Part shown: positions 1-7,819 of the stretch, piece by piece
How positions within the stretch are numbered: position 1 is the first letter of the stretch
How the letters are laid out: the number at the start of each line of letters is the position of its first letter
Origin: an uncultured Lachnospiraceae bacterium
GTDB taxonomy: Bacteria > Bacillota > Clostridia > Lachnospirales > Lachnospiraceae
Length of the DNA stretch: 64,000 nt
Assembly (NCBI GenBank): GCA_910584915.1
Contig: CAJUDM010000009.1
Span: forward strand, 91,290 to 155,289
Direction: 5' to 3'
Notes under the pieces: generated by a model
Databases searched by the model: none
Seen by the model: the letters and a program-made list of their open reading frames with translations, nothing else
Told to the model about the DNA's origin: nothing
Position numbers and translations under genes: made by a program

Positions 1-339
1 GCTGCGCTTGTGCACGATATCGGGATTAAGATCGCGGAGGAAAAGTATGGCAGTGATGCCGGGCCTTTGCAGGAAAAAGAAGGGCCTGCTGCGGCGGAGC
101 AGATCCTGAAGGAGTCCGGGTATGAGGGGACACTGATCGACAGAGTGTGTTATCTGGTAGGACACCATCATACATATACGGACATTGACGGTGCGGATTA
201 TCAGATCCTTGTGGAGGCGGATTTTCTGGTGAACCTTTACGAGGGCGGGGAGAGCCGGGAAGCCATAGAACATGCTTACAGCGGGATATTCAGGACCGGG
301 GCGGGGCAGCGGCTGTGCCGGGAAGTGTACGGGCTGTGA
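1..339 (+). CDS. HD-domain protein, 5' end outside the window
   Basis: The reading frame is open from the first base and ends with TGA at 337-339, so the N-terminus is missing. The visible part begins AALVHDIG, a typical His-Asp pair of metal-dependent HD phosphohydrolases, and has a second histidine cluster (VGHHHTY, about residue 50). Proteins of this type hydrolyse phosphate esters or nucleotides. The substrate cannot be told from this fragment. The tail after the HHH motif is short, which suggests a small stand-alone HD protein. The next gene starts about 80 bases downstream on the same strand. Confidence 0.75.
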   Translation, partial: AALVHDIGIKIAEEKYGSDAGPLQEKEGPAAAEQILKESGYEGTLIDRVCYLVGHHHTYTDIDGADYQILVEADFLVNLYEGGESREAIEHAYSGIFRTGAGQRLCREVYGL

Positions 340-417
340 CAGATGGACAGAATTGGTTTATATCAGGGAAAACGGAAGGCGGAACGGTTACATTTTGTTT
401 GAAAAGAGGACGGGAAG

Positions 418-1353
418 ATGAAAATAAGGAGATGGCGGAACGCACTGTGCAGCGTCTGTATGGCGGTACTGCTCGTCGGCTGCGGCGGTACCGGAGATGA
501 CGGGGTGCAGATCGTGGAGGAGGAAAATATCACGGACCTGGTTCCGGCAGAGGAGGATGCCAAAACCGCTGAGGAAAGTGACTCAGGGACATCGGAAGAG
601 GCGGAACTGCCGGAGGCGGGGACGGAGACTGCGCCTTTGGAGAGCGGGAGTGCGGAATCCGGCGAAAAAGTGCCTGCTGTTGTCAATATCGAGGAGGAGA
701 AGCAGGAGTACACGGAAGGCGAGATCGTGATCATGACGACAGACTATGACCATGTGACAGTCACGGTGGAGGGAAATGAAGCCGCCACCGCGGCGGTCAT
801 GGCAGAGTTTGAAAAGCGTGAGCAGTCATTTGAGGAAAGCCTTGCGGAGGTTCTGGAATGGGCGAAGCAGGATTCGCTTGTGACGGACAGTGGTATGTCC
901 TACAGCGAGGAGTGCGGATATGCGGTAAAGAGAAATGACGGGCGGATCCTGTCTTTTTCCGTTTTCTCCGGCGGATTTGAGGGAGGCGCCCACGGTTACT
1001 ATATGGAGTATGGCCTGAATTTCGACGCGGAGACGGGAGCGGTTTTGACAATAGCGGATATTGCGCAGGACGAGGCGGCGTTTCAGGAGATCTGTGTTCG
1101 GGAGATGCTTCGGCAGTGCGAGGATTTGAGGGCGCAGGGAATTCTGTTTGAGGAGGAGATGCTTGACTATTCCGGCGGCCTGCAGGGGATACTGGAAAAC
1201 AAGATGGAGGGTGAGGAATGGTACTTTACGGAGGAAGGTGTCTGTTTTATTTCCAATATCTATGAGATCGCTCCATATGCGGCGGGGCATTTTCAGTTTG
1301 ATATTCCCTATGAGATGATCAATGAGGTGTTGAAGGAGGAGTACAGGGGGTAA
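418..1353 (+). CDS. Secreted lipoprotein with DUF3298/RsiV-like domain
   Basis: 311 residues. A positively charged N-terminus and a hydrophobic stretch end in the lipobox LVGC (Cys about 22), so the protein should be lipid-anchored outside the cell. Residues 25-100 are acidic and low complexity, probably a flexible linker. The C-terminal 190 residues resemble the DUF4163/DUF3298 pair seen in RsiV-type proteins: GGAHGYYMEYGLNFD, then a region ending FDIPYEMINEVL. RsiV binds lysozyme and restrains a sigma factor, but no sigma gene is adjacent and the protein has a lipobox rather than a cytoplasmic anti-sigma segment. A cell-surface binding role is the safer inference. AGAGGACGGGAAG precedes the ATG. 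Confidence 0.75.
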   Translation: MKIRRWRNALCSVCMAVLLVGCGGTGDDGVQIVEEENITDLVPAEEDAKTAEESDSGTSEEAELPEAGTETAPLESGSAESGEKVPAVVNIEEEKQEYTEGEIVIMTTDYDHVTVTVEGNEAATAAVMAEFEKREQSFEESLAEVLEWAKQDSLVTDSGMSYSEECGYAVKRNDGRILSFSVFSGGFEGGAHGYYMEYGLNFDAETGAVLTIADIAQDEAAFQEICVREMLRQCEDLRAQGILFEEEMLDYSGGLQGILENKMEGEEWYFTEEGVCFISNIYEIAPYAAGHFQFDIPYEMINEVLKEEYRG

Positions 1354-1373
1354 TAAGTGAGAAGAAATGCTTT

Positions 1374-1423
1374 GAGGAGAGATATCTCTGCGGGAGTGTA
1401 GAATCGCAGGGATATCTCTCCTC
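1374..1423. terminator. Long hairpin between convergent genes
   Basis: Arms 1374-1392 and 1405-1423 (GAGGAGAGATATC...GATATCTCTCCTC) pair over about 19 bases with one mismatch. It lies between the 3' ends of the lipoprotein and the YxeA-like gene, the expected place for a shared terminator. The T-run is poor, so this is a moderate call. Confidence 0.5.
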
Positions 1424-1460
1424 GAAATGTTCATCGGCGTAAAGGTTGGTATTTGATAAG

Positions 1461-1835
1461 TCAGGAAACCGGATAGCAGTTTTGTACCGCGGCGGGCAGT
1501 TCCTCATACTGAACTTCCTCCCACGCCGTGACACCGCGGATGGGTTTTACAGTCAGGCGGATAAAAGCGCCTTCAGTCAGTTCTCTCGACGCGCCGAAGG
1601 TGATTTCTTTTTCACCGCCGTTTTCACTGTAGGAGGGCAGTGTATAGGAGTAGGGCATGCCGCCCTGGAAATCTATTACGCCGTCCCGGGAATCGACCTG
1701 TTTCACATCGGTGTTGTCGATCCGGGTGTAGTAATAGCCGCTGCCGGTTCCCGAGAGAAACCATATGCAGAAGCAGATCGGTACGGCGAGGGCTGCGACA
1801 GCAGCAATTATTGTGATAAGTATTTTCTTTTTCAT
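1461..1835 (-). CDS. YxeA-like small secreted/anchored protein
   Basis: About 124 residues from the ATG at 1835, which has AGGAGG eight bases upstream. An upstream in-frame ATG at 1868 lacks such a site. The N-terminus (MKKKILITIIAAVAALAV) is a signal peptide or membrane anchor. The rest contains YYYTRIDN and YSYTLPSYSENGGEKEITFGASREL followed by VKPIRGVTAWEEVQYEELP, the pattern of the YxeA family (DUF1093), small proteins with an OB-like fold. The family's role is unknown; in Bacillus yxeA is next to bacitracin-type transporters. No transporter is adjacent here. Confidence 0.75.
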   Translation of the reverse strand: MKKKILITIIAAVAALAVPICFCIWFLSGTGSGYYYTRIDNTDVKQVDSRDGVIDFQGGMPYSYTLPSYSENGGEKEITFGASRELTEGAFIRLTVKPIRGVTAWEEVQYEELPAAVQNCYPVS

Positions 1836-1982
1836 GATGAAAACCTCCTGTGTATTGACCAATGACATTAGTGTATTGACTGGATTTATTGTACACTGCC
1901 AACCTTACGGGAACATTGCGCAGACCTTGCGTTTTCCTTAACTTTGCCGGTTATAACTGCTTTATAAAAAGCGGGTTAAAAA

Positions 1983-1999
1983 CCTATTGAAATAGTAGG
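1983..1999. promoter_or_regulatory. Putative Rrf2-type operator before nifS
   Basis: CCTATTGAAATAGTAGG is an imperfect inverted repeat just downstream of a weak -10-like TTATAA (1962-1967). It matches the perfect repeat at the cysK promoter (5143-5159), so both genes are probably controlled by one cysteine or iron-sulfur regulator of the CymR/IscR (Rrf2) type. Its gene is not evident in this window. Confidence 0.6.
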
Positions 2000-2097
2000 A
2001 AAATTGGTTTAGAATATAGAAGACGAAGAAAGTATGAAGTCAAAACGGAAAAAGATATGCAAGTGAGGGCGGAAGCCCTCGAGAGAGGAGAATTTTT

Positions 2098-3285
2098 ATG
2101 CAGATATATGCGGATAATGCCGCAACAACGAGAATGCCGGGGGCTGTCATAGATGTGATGAAGGAGTGTATGGAGAATATTTACGGAAACCCTTCCAGCC
2201 TGCACAGCCCAGGACAGCGGGCGGCGGAAGTGCTTGCACAGGCAAGGGAGAGCGTGGCGCTTATGATCGGAGCGGAGCCGAAGGAGATTTTTTTTACTTC
2301 CGGTGGAAGCGAGTCGGACAATCAGGCGATTCGTTCGGCGGCGCTTGCAGGAAAAAGAAAGGGGAAGACGCATCTGATCTCCACGGCTTTTGAGCATCAT
2401 GCGGTGCTTCACACTTTGAGGAAACTGGAGGGAGAGGGGTTTGAGGTGACGCTTCTGCCGGTGTATGAGAACGGGATCGTCAGGGCGGAGGATGTGCGGA
2501 ACGCGCTCAGGGAGGATACGGCATTGGTGAGTGTGATGACCGCCAACAATGAGATCGGGACGATACAGCCGGTGAAGGAGATCGGGGCGGCATGCAGGGA
2601 GGCGGGTGTTGTCTTCCATACGGATGCGGTGCAGGCGGCGGGACATATCGGGTTAGATGTAAAGGAGATGAATATCGATATGCTGTCCCTCTCGGCTCAT
2701 AAGTTTGGCGGTCCCAAGGGAACGGGAGCCCTGTATGTGAGAAAAGGGGTTCCATTGTTACCCCTGATAGAGGGCGGCGCTCAGGAGAGGGGACGGCGTG
2801 CGGGGACGGAAAATATTCCGGGCATTGCGGGGATGGCGAAGGCGTTTTCCCTCTCGATGGAAAGACTGGAGGAAAACAGGGCGTATGTGAGCGGACTGCG
2901 CGATGCGCTGATCGAGAAGCTGTCGGAGATCCCCCATGCGCGGGTAAACGGGGACAGGGAAAGACGGCTGCCGGGAAATGTGAATTTCTGTTTTGAGGGG
3001 GTCGAGGGGGAGTCTCTTTTGCTGCTGCTGGATGCCGACGGGATCGCGGCGTCCTCGGGGTCTGCCTGTACGTCGGGATCTCTTGATCCCAGCCATGTAC
3101 TGCTGGCGCTGGGGCTGCCCCATGAAGTCGCCCACGGTTCCCTGCGTCTGACGCTGTCGGCGGAAAACACGATGGAGGAAGTGGAATATATGGCAGCAAA
3201 AATCAAACACGCTGTGAGATATCTGCGGGAGATATCCCCGGTGTGGGAGGAACTGGAGAAAGGAGAGCGGAAACATGTTATATAG
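2098..3285 (+). CDS. nifS: Cysteine desulfurase (NifS/IscS type)
   Basis: 395 residues, normal length. It removes sulfur from cysteine using PLP and passes it as persulfide for Fe-S clusters and tRNA thiolation. Visible motifs are FTSGGSESDNQAI near the N-terminus, HTDAVQAAGH, the PLP lysine in LSAHKFGGPKGTG, and the active-site loop SSGSACTSGSLDPSHVL holding the catalytic Cys. The ATG follows GAGAGGAGAATTTTT. The end overlaps the nifU-like gene by 11 bases, and mnmA, which needs persulfide sulfur, follows. This is a compact sulfur-transfer operon with a shared operator type at nifS and cysK. Confidence 0.95.
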   Translation: MQIYADNAATTRMPGAVIDVMKECMENIYGNPSSLHSPGQRAAEVLAQARESVALMIGAEPKEIFFTSGGSESDNQAIRSAALAGKRKGKTHLISTAFEHHAVLHTLRKLEGEGFEVTLLPVYENGIVRAEDVRNALREDTALVSVMTANNEIGTIQPVKEIGAACREAGVVFHTDAVQAAGHIGLDVKEMNIDMLSLSAHKFGGPKGTGALYVRKGVPLLPLIEGGAQERGRRAGTENIPGIAGMAKAFSLSMERLEENRAYVSGLRDALIEKLSEIPHARVNGDRERRLPGNVNFCFEGVEGESLLLLLDADGIAASSGSACTSGSLDPSHVLLALGLPHEVAHGSLRLTLSAENTMEEVEYMAAKIKHAVRYLREISPVWEELEKGERKHVI

Positions 3286-3661
3286 TGAGAAAGTGATGGA
3301 TCATTTTCAGCATCCGAGAAACCTGGGGAAGATGGAGGATGCGGACGGCATCGGCGAGGTGGGCAACGCAAAATGCGGCGATATCATGAAGATGTATATC
3401 AAGGTGGAGAATGACATCATCACCGATGTGTCTTTCAATACCTTCGGATGCGGTTCCGCCATCGCCAGCAGTTCCATGGCGACGGAGATGATCAAGGGAA
3501 AGCCGGTCGAGGAGGCGTTAGAGTTGACCAATAAGGCAGTGGCGGAGGCGCTGGACGGGCTTCCCGCGCACAAGATGCACTGTTCGGTGCTGGCGGAGGA
3601 GGCGGTCCGGGCGGCAGTGCAGGATTATTATGATAAAAAAGGGATGGCGAATGAGCCGTAA
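3275..3661 (+). CDS. nifU: NifU-like/IscU Fe-S cluster scaffold
   Basis: 128 residues, the size of a single-domain scaffold. Fe-S clusters are assembled here with sulfur from the neighbouring desulfurase. The three conserved cysteines are visible in GNAKCGDIMK, FGCGSAIASSSMATEM and MHCSVLAEEAV. The start overlaps nifS by 11 bases, implying coupled translation; GGAGAGCGG lies in the nifS end. The nifS-linked Clostridia form lacks the C-terminal Nfu and ferredoxin domains of full NifU, as here. Confidence 0.95.
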   Translation: MLYSEKVMDHFQHPRNLGKMEDADGIGEVGNAKCGDIMKMYIKVENDIITDVSFNTFGCGSAIASSSMATEMIKGKPVEEALELTNKAVAEALDGLPAHKMHCSVLAEEAVRAAVQDYYDKKGMANEP

Positions 3662-3794
3662 GATGTTATACTGTGTAGTAGCAGGGAGCGGTCCGGGCGA
3701 TACGAGCAAAAAAGAAGGAACGTTTGCAAGTGATTTGCGTCGGCAAACCGGAGATTGTACCTGCGGCACACATATCGCTGGCTGAGAGAAAGGC

Positions 3795-5069
3795 ATGGGC
3801 ATTAGCATGGAAAATAACGGACAGACGAAAGCGCTGATCGCCATGAGCGGCGGGGTGGATTCTTCGGTGGCGGCGGCGCTGATGCAGGCGGAAGGATATG
3901 ACTGCGTGGGGGCGATGATGAAGCTGTATCAGGGAGAAGATACCGCGGGAACGGAAAAGAGGAAGAGCGCTCAGATGGCTCATAAGCCGGGAGAGGGTGA
4001 GCAGGATGTCCGCACGGATGAAGCTGTGCGGGGTGCCGGGATCTGCTGCAGTGCCGAAGCTGCGGCGGATCAGGCAGAGAGCAGAACCTGCTGCAGCACC
4101 GACGATGCGGAAGACGCTGCGTCGGTGGCACGGAAGCTGGGCATGCCTTTTTATGTGTTCCGATTTACCGAGGAGTTCCGTTGTCAGGTGATGGAGCGTT
4201 TTGTGAACAGTTATTTAAGCGGTGAGACACCCAATCCCTGTATCGACTGCAACCGCTATATGAAATTTGAAAAACTTTATGAGCGGGCGCGGCTGCTCGG
4301 CTGTGAAAAGATAGTCACCGGCCATTACGCGAGGATCAGCAGGGATGGGGCAGGCGGCAGATGGCAGATGAGAAAGGCGGTTGATCAGACGAAGGATCAG
4401 AGCTATGTGCTCTATCAGCTCACCCAGGAGCAGCTTGCCCATGTATGCCTGCCGCTGGGGGAACTGACGAAAGAGAGGGTGCGCGGGCTGGCGCAGGAGT
4501 ACGGTTTTTTTAATGCCCGCAAAAAGGACAGCCAGGATATCTGTTTTGTGCCGGACGGACACTATGAAAAATTTATTGAAAAATATACCGGCAGGAGAGC
4601 GCCGGAGGGAAATTTTGTGACACAGGACGGCGAGGTGCTGGGGCGGCATAAGGGCATTATCCATTACACCGTGGGACAGCGCAGAGGGCTCGGTATTGCC
4701 GCCGCTCATCCCTATTATGTGAAGGAGATCAGGCCGGAGAGCAATGAAGTGGTCCTCTGCGTTCATGAAGCGCTGTTTCAGAGAACGCTGACCGCCCGGG
4801 ATGTGAACTGGGTGTCGATCGCACAGCCAGATCAAAAGATCAGAGTGCAGGCGAAGATCCGCTACCGCCACAGCCCTCAGGGCGCCACGGCGGAAATGAC
4901 GGAGGGAGGGCTGCTGAAAGTGACGTTTGATGAACCCCAGCGGGCGATCACAAGAGGGCAGTCCGTGGTGCTGTATGACGGAGATCTGGTGCTGGGGGGC
5001 GGGAAGATCTGCGGCGAGGAGCAGAAAACGGCGGAAATCTGCAGAGATCCTCGGAACAGTGAAAACTGA
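3795..5069 (+). CDS. mnmA: tRNA-specific 2-thiouridylase MnmA
   Basis: 424 residues. It adds sulfur to position 2 of the wobble uridine of Lys, Glu and Gln tRNAs. Motifs: the PP-loop SGGVDSS near residue 15, NPCIDCNRYMKF with the nucleophile Cys, GHYARI, TKDQSYVLYQL, KKDSQDICFVPDG and GQRRGLGI. It is about 60 residues longer than usual. The extra sequence lies after KLYQGED (about residues 50-105), where a hydrophilic stretch ends in two similar CC blocks, GICCSAEAAAD and RTCCSTDDAED; only the second is the usual MnmA motif. A second possible start is at 3807. It follows nifS/nifU, which supply sulfur. Confidence 0.93.
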   Translation: MGISMENNGQTKALIAMSGGVDSSVAAALMQAEGYDCVGAMMKLYQGEDTAGTEKRKSAQMAHKPGEGEQDVRTDEAVRGAGICCSAEAAADQAESRTCCSTDDAEDAASVARKLGMPFYVFRFTEEFRCQVMERFVNSYLSGETPNPCIDCNRYMKFEKLYERARLLGCEKIVTGHYARISRDGAGGRWQMRKAVDQTKDQSYVLYQLTQEQLAHVCLPLGELTKERVRGLAQEYGFFNARKKDSQDICFVPDGHYEKFIEKYTGRRAPEGNFVTQDGEVLGRHKGIIHYTVGQRRGLGIAAAHPYYVKEIRPESNEVVLCVHEALFQRTLTARDVNWVSIAQPDQKIRVQAKIRYRHSPQGATAEMTEGGLLKVTFDEPQRAITRGQSVVLYDGDLVLGGGKICGEEQKTAEICRDPRNSEN

Positions 5070-5105
5070 AAACAGAGCATAGGCTTGCTGCCCGGCAAAA
5101 ATATA

Positions 5106-5159
5106 TTGACAAAATGGATAAAAATGGATATGATATATAAAACCTACTAAACTAGTAGG
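5106..5159 (+). promoter_or_regulatory. cysK promoter with palindromic operator
   Basis: TTGACA (5106-5111), 17 bases, TATGAT (5129-5134). CCTACTA-AAC-TAGTAGG at 5143-5159 is a perfect 7-bp inverted repeat at and just after the expected start of transcription, so a bound protein would block initiation. The same half-sites precede nifS (1983-1999). Confidence 0.8.
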
Positions 5160-5189
5160 AAATAAAATGACGATATGGAGGATAATATC

Positions 5190-6116
5190 ATGGCAATCTA
5201 TAAAAACATTTCGGAACTGGTGGGAAGGACGCCTCTGTTGGAGGCGGGAAATTTCGGAGAGAAGTTTGCACCGGACGCGACGATCCTTGCGAAGCTGGAA
5301 TATTTCAATCCGGCGGGCAGCGTGAAGGACAGGGTGGCGAAAGCGATTATTTTTGACGCGCTTGAGAAGGGCAGGCTGACAAAGGATTCCGTGATCATCG
5401 AGCCCACAAGCGGCAATACGGGCATCGGCCTTTCTGCGATCGCGGCGTCTTTGGGCATCCGCATTATCATCACGATGCCGGAGACGATGAGCGTGGAGCG
5501 CCGGAATCTGATGAAGGCGTACGGCGCGGAACTGGTGCTGACAGAAGGGGCGAAGGGAATGAAAGGCGCCATCGCGAAAGCGGAGGAACTGGCGGCTGAG
5601 ATCCCGAACAGCCTGATCGCTGGACAGTTTGTCAATCCGGCAAACCCGAAAGCCCACAGGGAGACTACCGGACCGGAAATCTGGGAGGATACGGAAGGAA
5701 AGGTGGATATCTTTGTGGCAGGCGTCGGCACCGGCGGCACCATCAGCGGCGTCGGGGAATATCTGAAAGAGAAGAATCCCGGGGTGAAGATCGTGGCGGT
5801 GGAACCGGCGGATTCCCCGGTGCTGTCGGAGGGAAGATCCGGGTCCCATAAGATCCAGGGGATCGGCGCAGGGTTTGTGCCGGATGTTTTGAATACGAAG
5901 ATATACGATGAGATCATCAGAGTGGAGAATCAGGATGCCTTTGCGATGGGCAGGGAGTTCGCGAGGCGCGAGGGCATTTTAGTCGGCATTTCTTCCGGCG
6001 CGGCGCTCCATGCGGCGGTTGAGCTGGCGAAGAGGCAGGAGAACGCGGGAAAGGTGATCGTGGCACTGCTTCCCGATACGGGGGATCGGTATCTGTCCAC
6101 AGAGATGTTTGGGTGA
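5190..6116 (+). CDS. cysK: Cysteine synthase A (O-acetylserine sulfhydrylase)
   Basis: 308 residues from the ATG at 5190, which has GGAGG eight bases upstream; the earlier ATG at 5175 lies inside that ribosome site. It makes cysteine from O-acetylserine and sulfide with PLP. Motifs: FNPAGSVKDRVA with the PLP lysine, EPTSGNTGIGLS, GQFVNPANPKAHRETTGPEIW, VGTGGTISGVGEYLK and GISSGAALHAA. Cysteine is the substrate of the upstream desulfurase, which fits the shared operator. Confidence 0.96.
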   Translation: MAIYKNISELVGRTPLLEAGNFGEKFAPDATILAKLEYFNPAGSVKDRVAKAIIFDALEKGRLTKDSVIIEPTSGNTGIGLSAIAASLGIRIIITMPETMSVERRNLMKAYGAELVLTEGAKGMKGAIAKAEELAAEIPNSLIAGQFVNPANPKAHRETTGPEIWEDTEGKVDIFVAGVGTGGTISGVGEYLKEKNPGVKIVAVEPADSPVLSEGRSGSHKIQGIGAGFVPDVLNTKIYDEIIRVENQDAFAMGREFARREGILVGISSGAALHAAVELAKRQENAGKVIVALLPDTGDRYLSTEMFG

Positions 6117-6139
6117 TGAAGGCAGATCGGTTACACGGG

Positions 6140-6282
6140 AAGTAACAGTTCAGCCTTTCAATATTCCGCGAGTAAAATCGCTCTGCAAGCGATTTTGCGA
6201 GTTGTGCAGGCGCCAAAATGCGCCTTTGGAGCATTTTGTGTGCATCAGTGTAACAGTTTAGCCGAATGGCTGAACTGTTACC
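6140..6282. repeat. Structured palindromic element (MITE- or RNA-like)
   Basis: GTAACAGTTCAGCC (6140-6153) is matched by its exact complement GGCTGAACTGTTAC (6269-6282), enclosing about 115 bases. Inside are a hairpin AAAATCGCT-CTGCA-AGCGATTTT (about 6174-6196) and CAAAATGC...GCATTTTG. A second near-copy of the outer arm (GTAACAGTTTAGCC, just before GAAT) can form a tight alternative hairpin with the right arm. It lies between cysK and the Rrf2 gene. No open frame is present. It looks like a dispersed palindromic unit or small structured RNA. Confidence 0.6.
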
Positions 6283-6365
6283 ACGGGAAGGGAAAGGTGT
6301 CCGGAACAGGTTGACCCGGCGGGGAAAAGAGGATAAAATGATTACCGGGAAGGCGGTATTGAAGT

Positions 6366-6797
6366 ATGCAGATTTCAAGCAGGTTTACGCTGGCGGTTCA
6401 TATTTTTGCCTGTATCGACACCTTTAAGGACGAGTATAAAGTGACGAGTGATTTTCTGGCGGGGAGCACGAATGTGAATCCGGTGGTCATCCGCAGGATT
6501 TTGGGGCAGTTGAAAGCGGCAGGGCTCGTGAGCGTCGCGAGAGGCTCCGGGGGAGCCCTGATCGCAAAGCCGTTGGATGAGATATCATTTCTCGATATCT
6601 ACCGCGCGGTGGAGTGCGTGGAGGACGGAGAGCTCTTTCATTTTCATGAGAATCCAAGCGCCGCCTGTCCGGTGGGAAGAAATATTCATGTGGTGCTGGA
6701 CGATAAGCTGATCCGGGTTCAGAGGGCTATGGAGGAGGAACTTGCATCCATTACGCTGGCGGATGTGAAAGAGGATCTGCGGAGGATATTAAATTGA
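6366..6797 (+). CDS. Rrf2-family regulator, YwnA-like
   Basis: 143 residues, typical Rrf2 length. The N-terminal winged helix is visible: SSRFTLAVHIFAC, then VTSDFLAGSTNVNPVVIRRILGQLKAAGLV, followed by a wing GSGGALIA. The central region has only one cysteine (SAACPVG), not the three-cysteine cluster of IscR or NsrR, so an Fe-S sensor is unlikely. Best match in memory is Bacillus YwnA, which sits with ywnB. Here a YwnB-like gene follows and its promoter carries two TTGTTGTAA-type inverted repeats, the likely binding sites. It is probably not the regulator of the CCTACTA sites at nifS and cysK. Confidence 0.82.
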   Translation: MQISSRFTLAVHIFACIDTFKDEYKVTSDFLAGSTNVNPVVIRRILGQLKAAGLVSVARGSGGALIAKPLDEISFLDIYRAVECVEDGELFHFHENPSAACPVGRNIHVVLDDKLIRVQRAMEEELASITLADVKEDLRRILN

Positions 6798-6925
6798 GCC
6801 CGATGCGGCGGTTTTGTTTAAAAAAGCATTATCGATGCAGAAGGAAGGAATAAGGGATCATTAAAGGCAGGTTGGTTTCAGGGTTTTTGGAGTGCTCCAG
6901 AGATCCTGAAATTTTTTTGAAAATC

Positions 6926-6992
6926 TTGTTGTAACTATTGACATTACAACAAAAAGATGATAATATCTGGTTGTAACTAAGAAAGATACAAC
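6926..6992 (+). promoter_or_regulatory. ywnB-like promoter with two inverted-repeat operators
   Basis: TTGACA (6938-6943), 17 bases, TATAAT-like TAATAT (6961-6966). Inverted repeat 1, TTGTTGTAA...TTACAACAA (6926-6952), has perfect 9-base arms and covers the -35 box. Inverted repeat 2, GTTGTA...TACAAC (6970-6992), covers the start point. Two sites of one sequence around one promoter suggest tight repression, most likely by the Rrf2 protein encoded just upstream. Confidence 0.8.
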
Positions 6993-7039
6993 AAAAACCG
7001 TGTTGGAACACGGGGATTAAAAGAAAGGAACAGGTAATT

Positions 7040-7672
7040 ATGATGAAGATCGCAGTAGTATGCGCAAACGGAAAAGCAGGCCGGCTGATCACAAAGGAAG
7101 CGGTGGAGAGAGGGTTTGATGTGACAGCCATCGTGCGGGGAGAGAACAGATCGGCGGCGGAAAAGACGATCTGTAAGGATCTCTTTCAACTGACGCTTGA
7201 GGATCTCAGGGAGTTTGATGTTGTGATCGATGCTTTTGGCGCGTGGACGCCGGAAACGATCGGAGAGATCCCGAAGGCGGTAAAGCATCTGTGCGGCGTG
7301 CTCTCCGGGACGGATATCAGACTCCTGATCGTAGGCGGCGCGGGAAGCCTTTATGTAAATAAAGAGCATACGCTGTGCGTGTCGGATGGAGCCGATTTTC
7401 CCGATGCGTTCAAGCCGCTGGCGGCTGCCCACGATGAGGCGCTCCGGGAACTTCGCGGAAGGAACGATGTGAAGTGGACTTATGTGAGCCCCGCCGCGGA
7501 TTTTCAGGCGGATGGGGAGAGAAGCGGCGGATATATTCTGGGCGGCGAGGAACTGACGCTGAGTTCCGAAGGAAAAAGTGTGGTCAGCTATGCCGATTTC
7601 GCGATCGCGATGGTGGATGAGGCGGCAGAGGGAGGCCACATCCGGCAGAGGATCTCGGTTGTGGCAAAATAA
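7040..7672 (+). CDS. NAD(P)H-binding SDR-like protein, YwnB-like
   Basis: 210 residues. The N-terminus KIAVVCANGKAGRLITKEAVERGFDVTAIVR is an atypical short-chain-dehydrogenase nucleotide-binding fold with an NGKAG loop in place of GATG. DVVIDAFGAW and LLIVGGAGSLYV follow, then WTYVSPAADFQADGER, as in the BVR-B/NAD(P)-binding 10 family. The substrate is unknown. The partner regulator lies 240 bases upstream, and the promoter has two operators. Such Rrf2/YwnB pairs are thought to respond to electrophile or redox stress. That is inference here. AAAGGA precedes the start. Confidence 0.82.
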   Translation: MMKIAVVCANGKAGRLITKEAVERGFDVTAIVRGENRSAAEKTICKDLFQLTLEDLREFDVVIDAFGAWTPETIGEIPKAVKHLCGVLSGTDIRLLIVGGAGSLYVNKEHTLCVSDGADFPDAFKPLAAAHDEALRELRGRNDVKWTYVSPAADFQADGERSGGYILGGEELTLSSEGKSVVSYADFAIAMVDEAAEGGHIRQRISVVAK

Positions 7673-7819
7673 GCTGACAGGTTCAGGCTGCGGGGATCGG
7701 GCGGGGCTGACGAGGGAGAAGCTCCGTCCGTGTGAAGATTTTCCTGTAGGCAGGAGGTATATACGAGGAGGTATATACGGGAGACGGTGCCTTCGGGCGG
7801 ATGGGAGGAGCGATAAAGT

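Noticed and set aside
4215..5849. 544-codon open frame on the minus strand
   Set aside because: It lies opposite mnmA and cysK, both certain genes, and its translation is rich in His, Arg and Leu without family motifs. It is a shadow of GC-biased codons.
5917..6378. 153-codon minus-strand frame across the cysK end and the palindromic element
   Set aside because: It spans a structured repeat and has no motifs; not a gene.
6366..6797. IscR- or CymR-type regulator of nifS and cysK
   Set aside because: It lacks the three-cysteine cluster of IscR, its best match is YwnA, and different inverted repeats lie at its neighbour's promoter.
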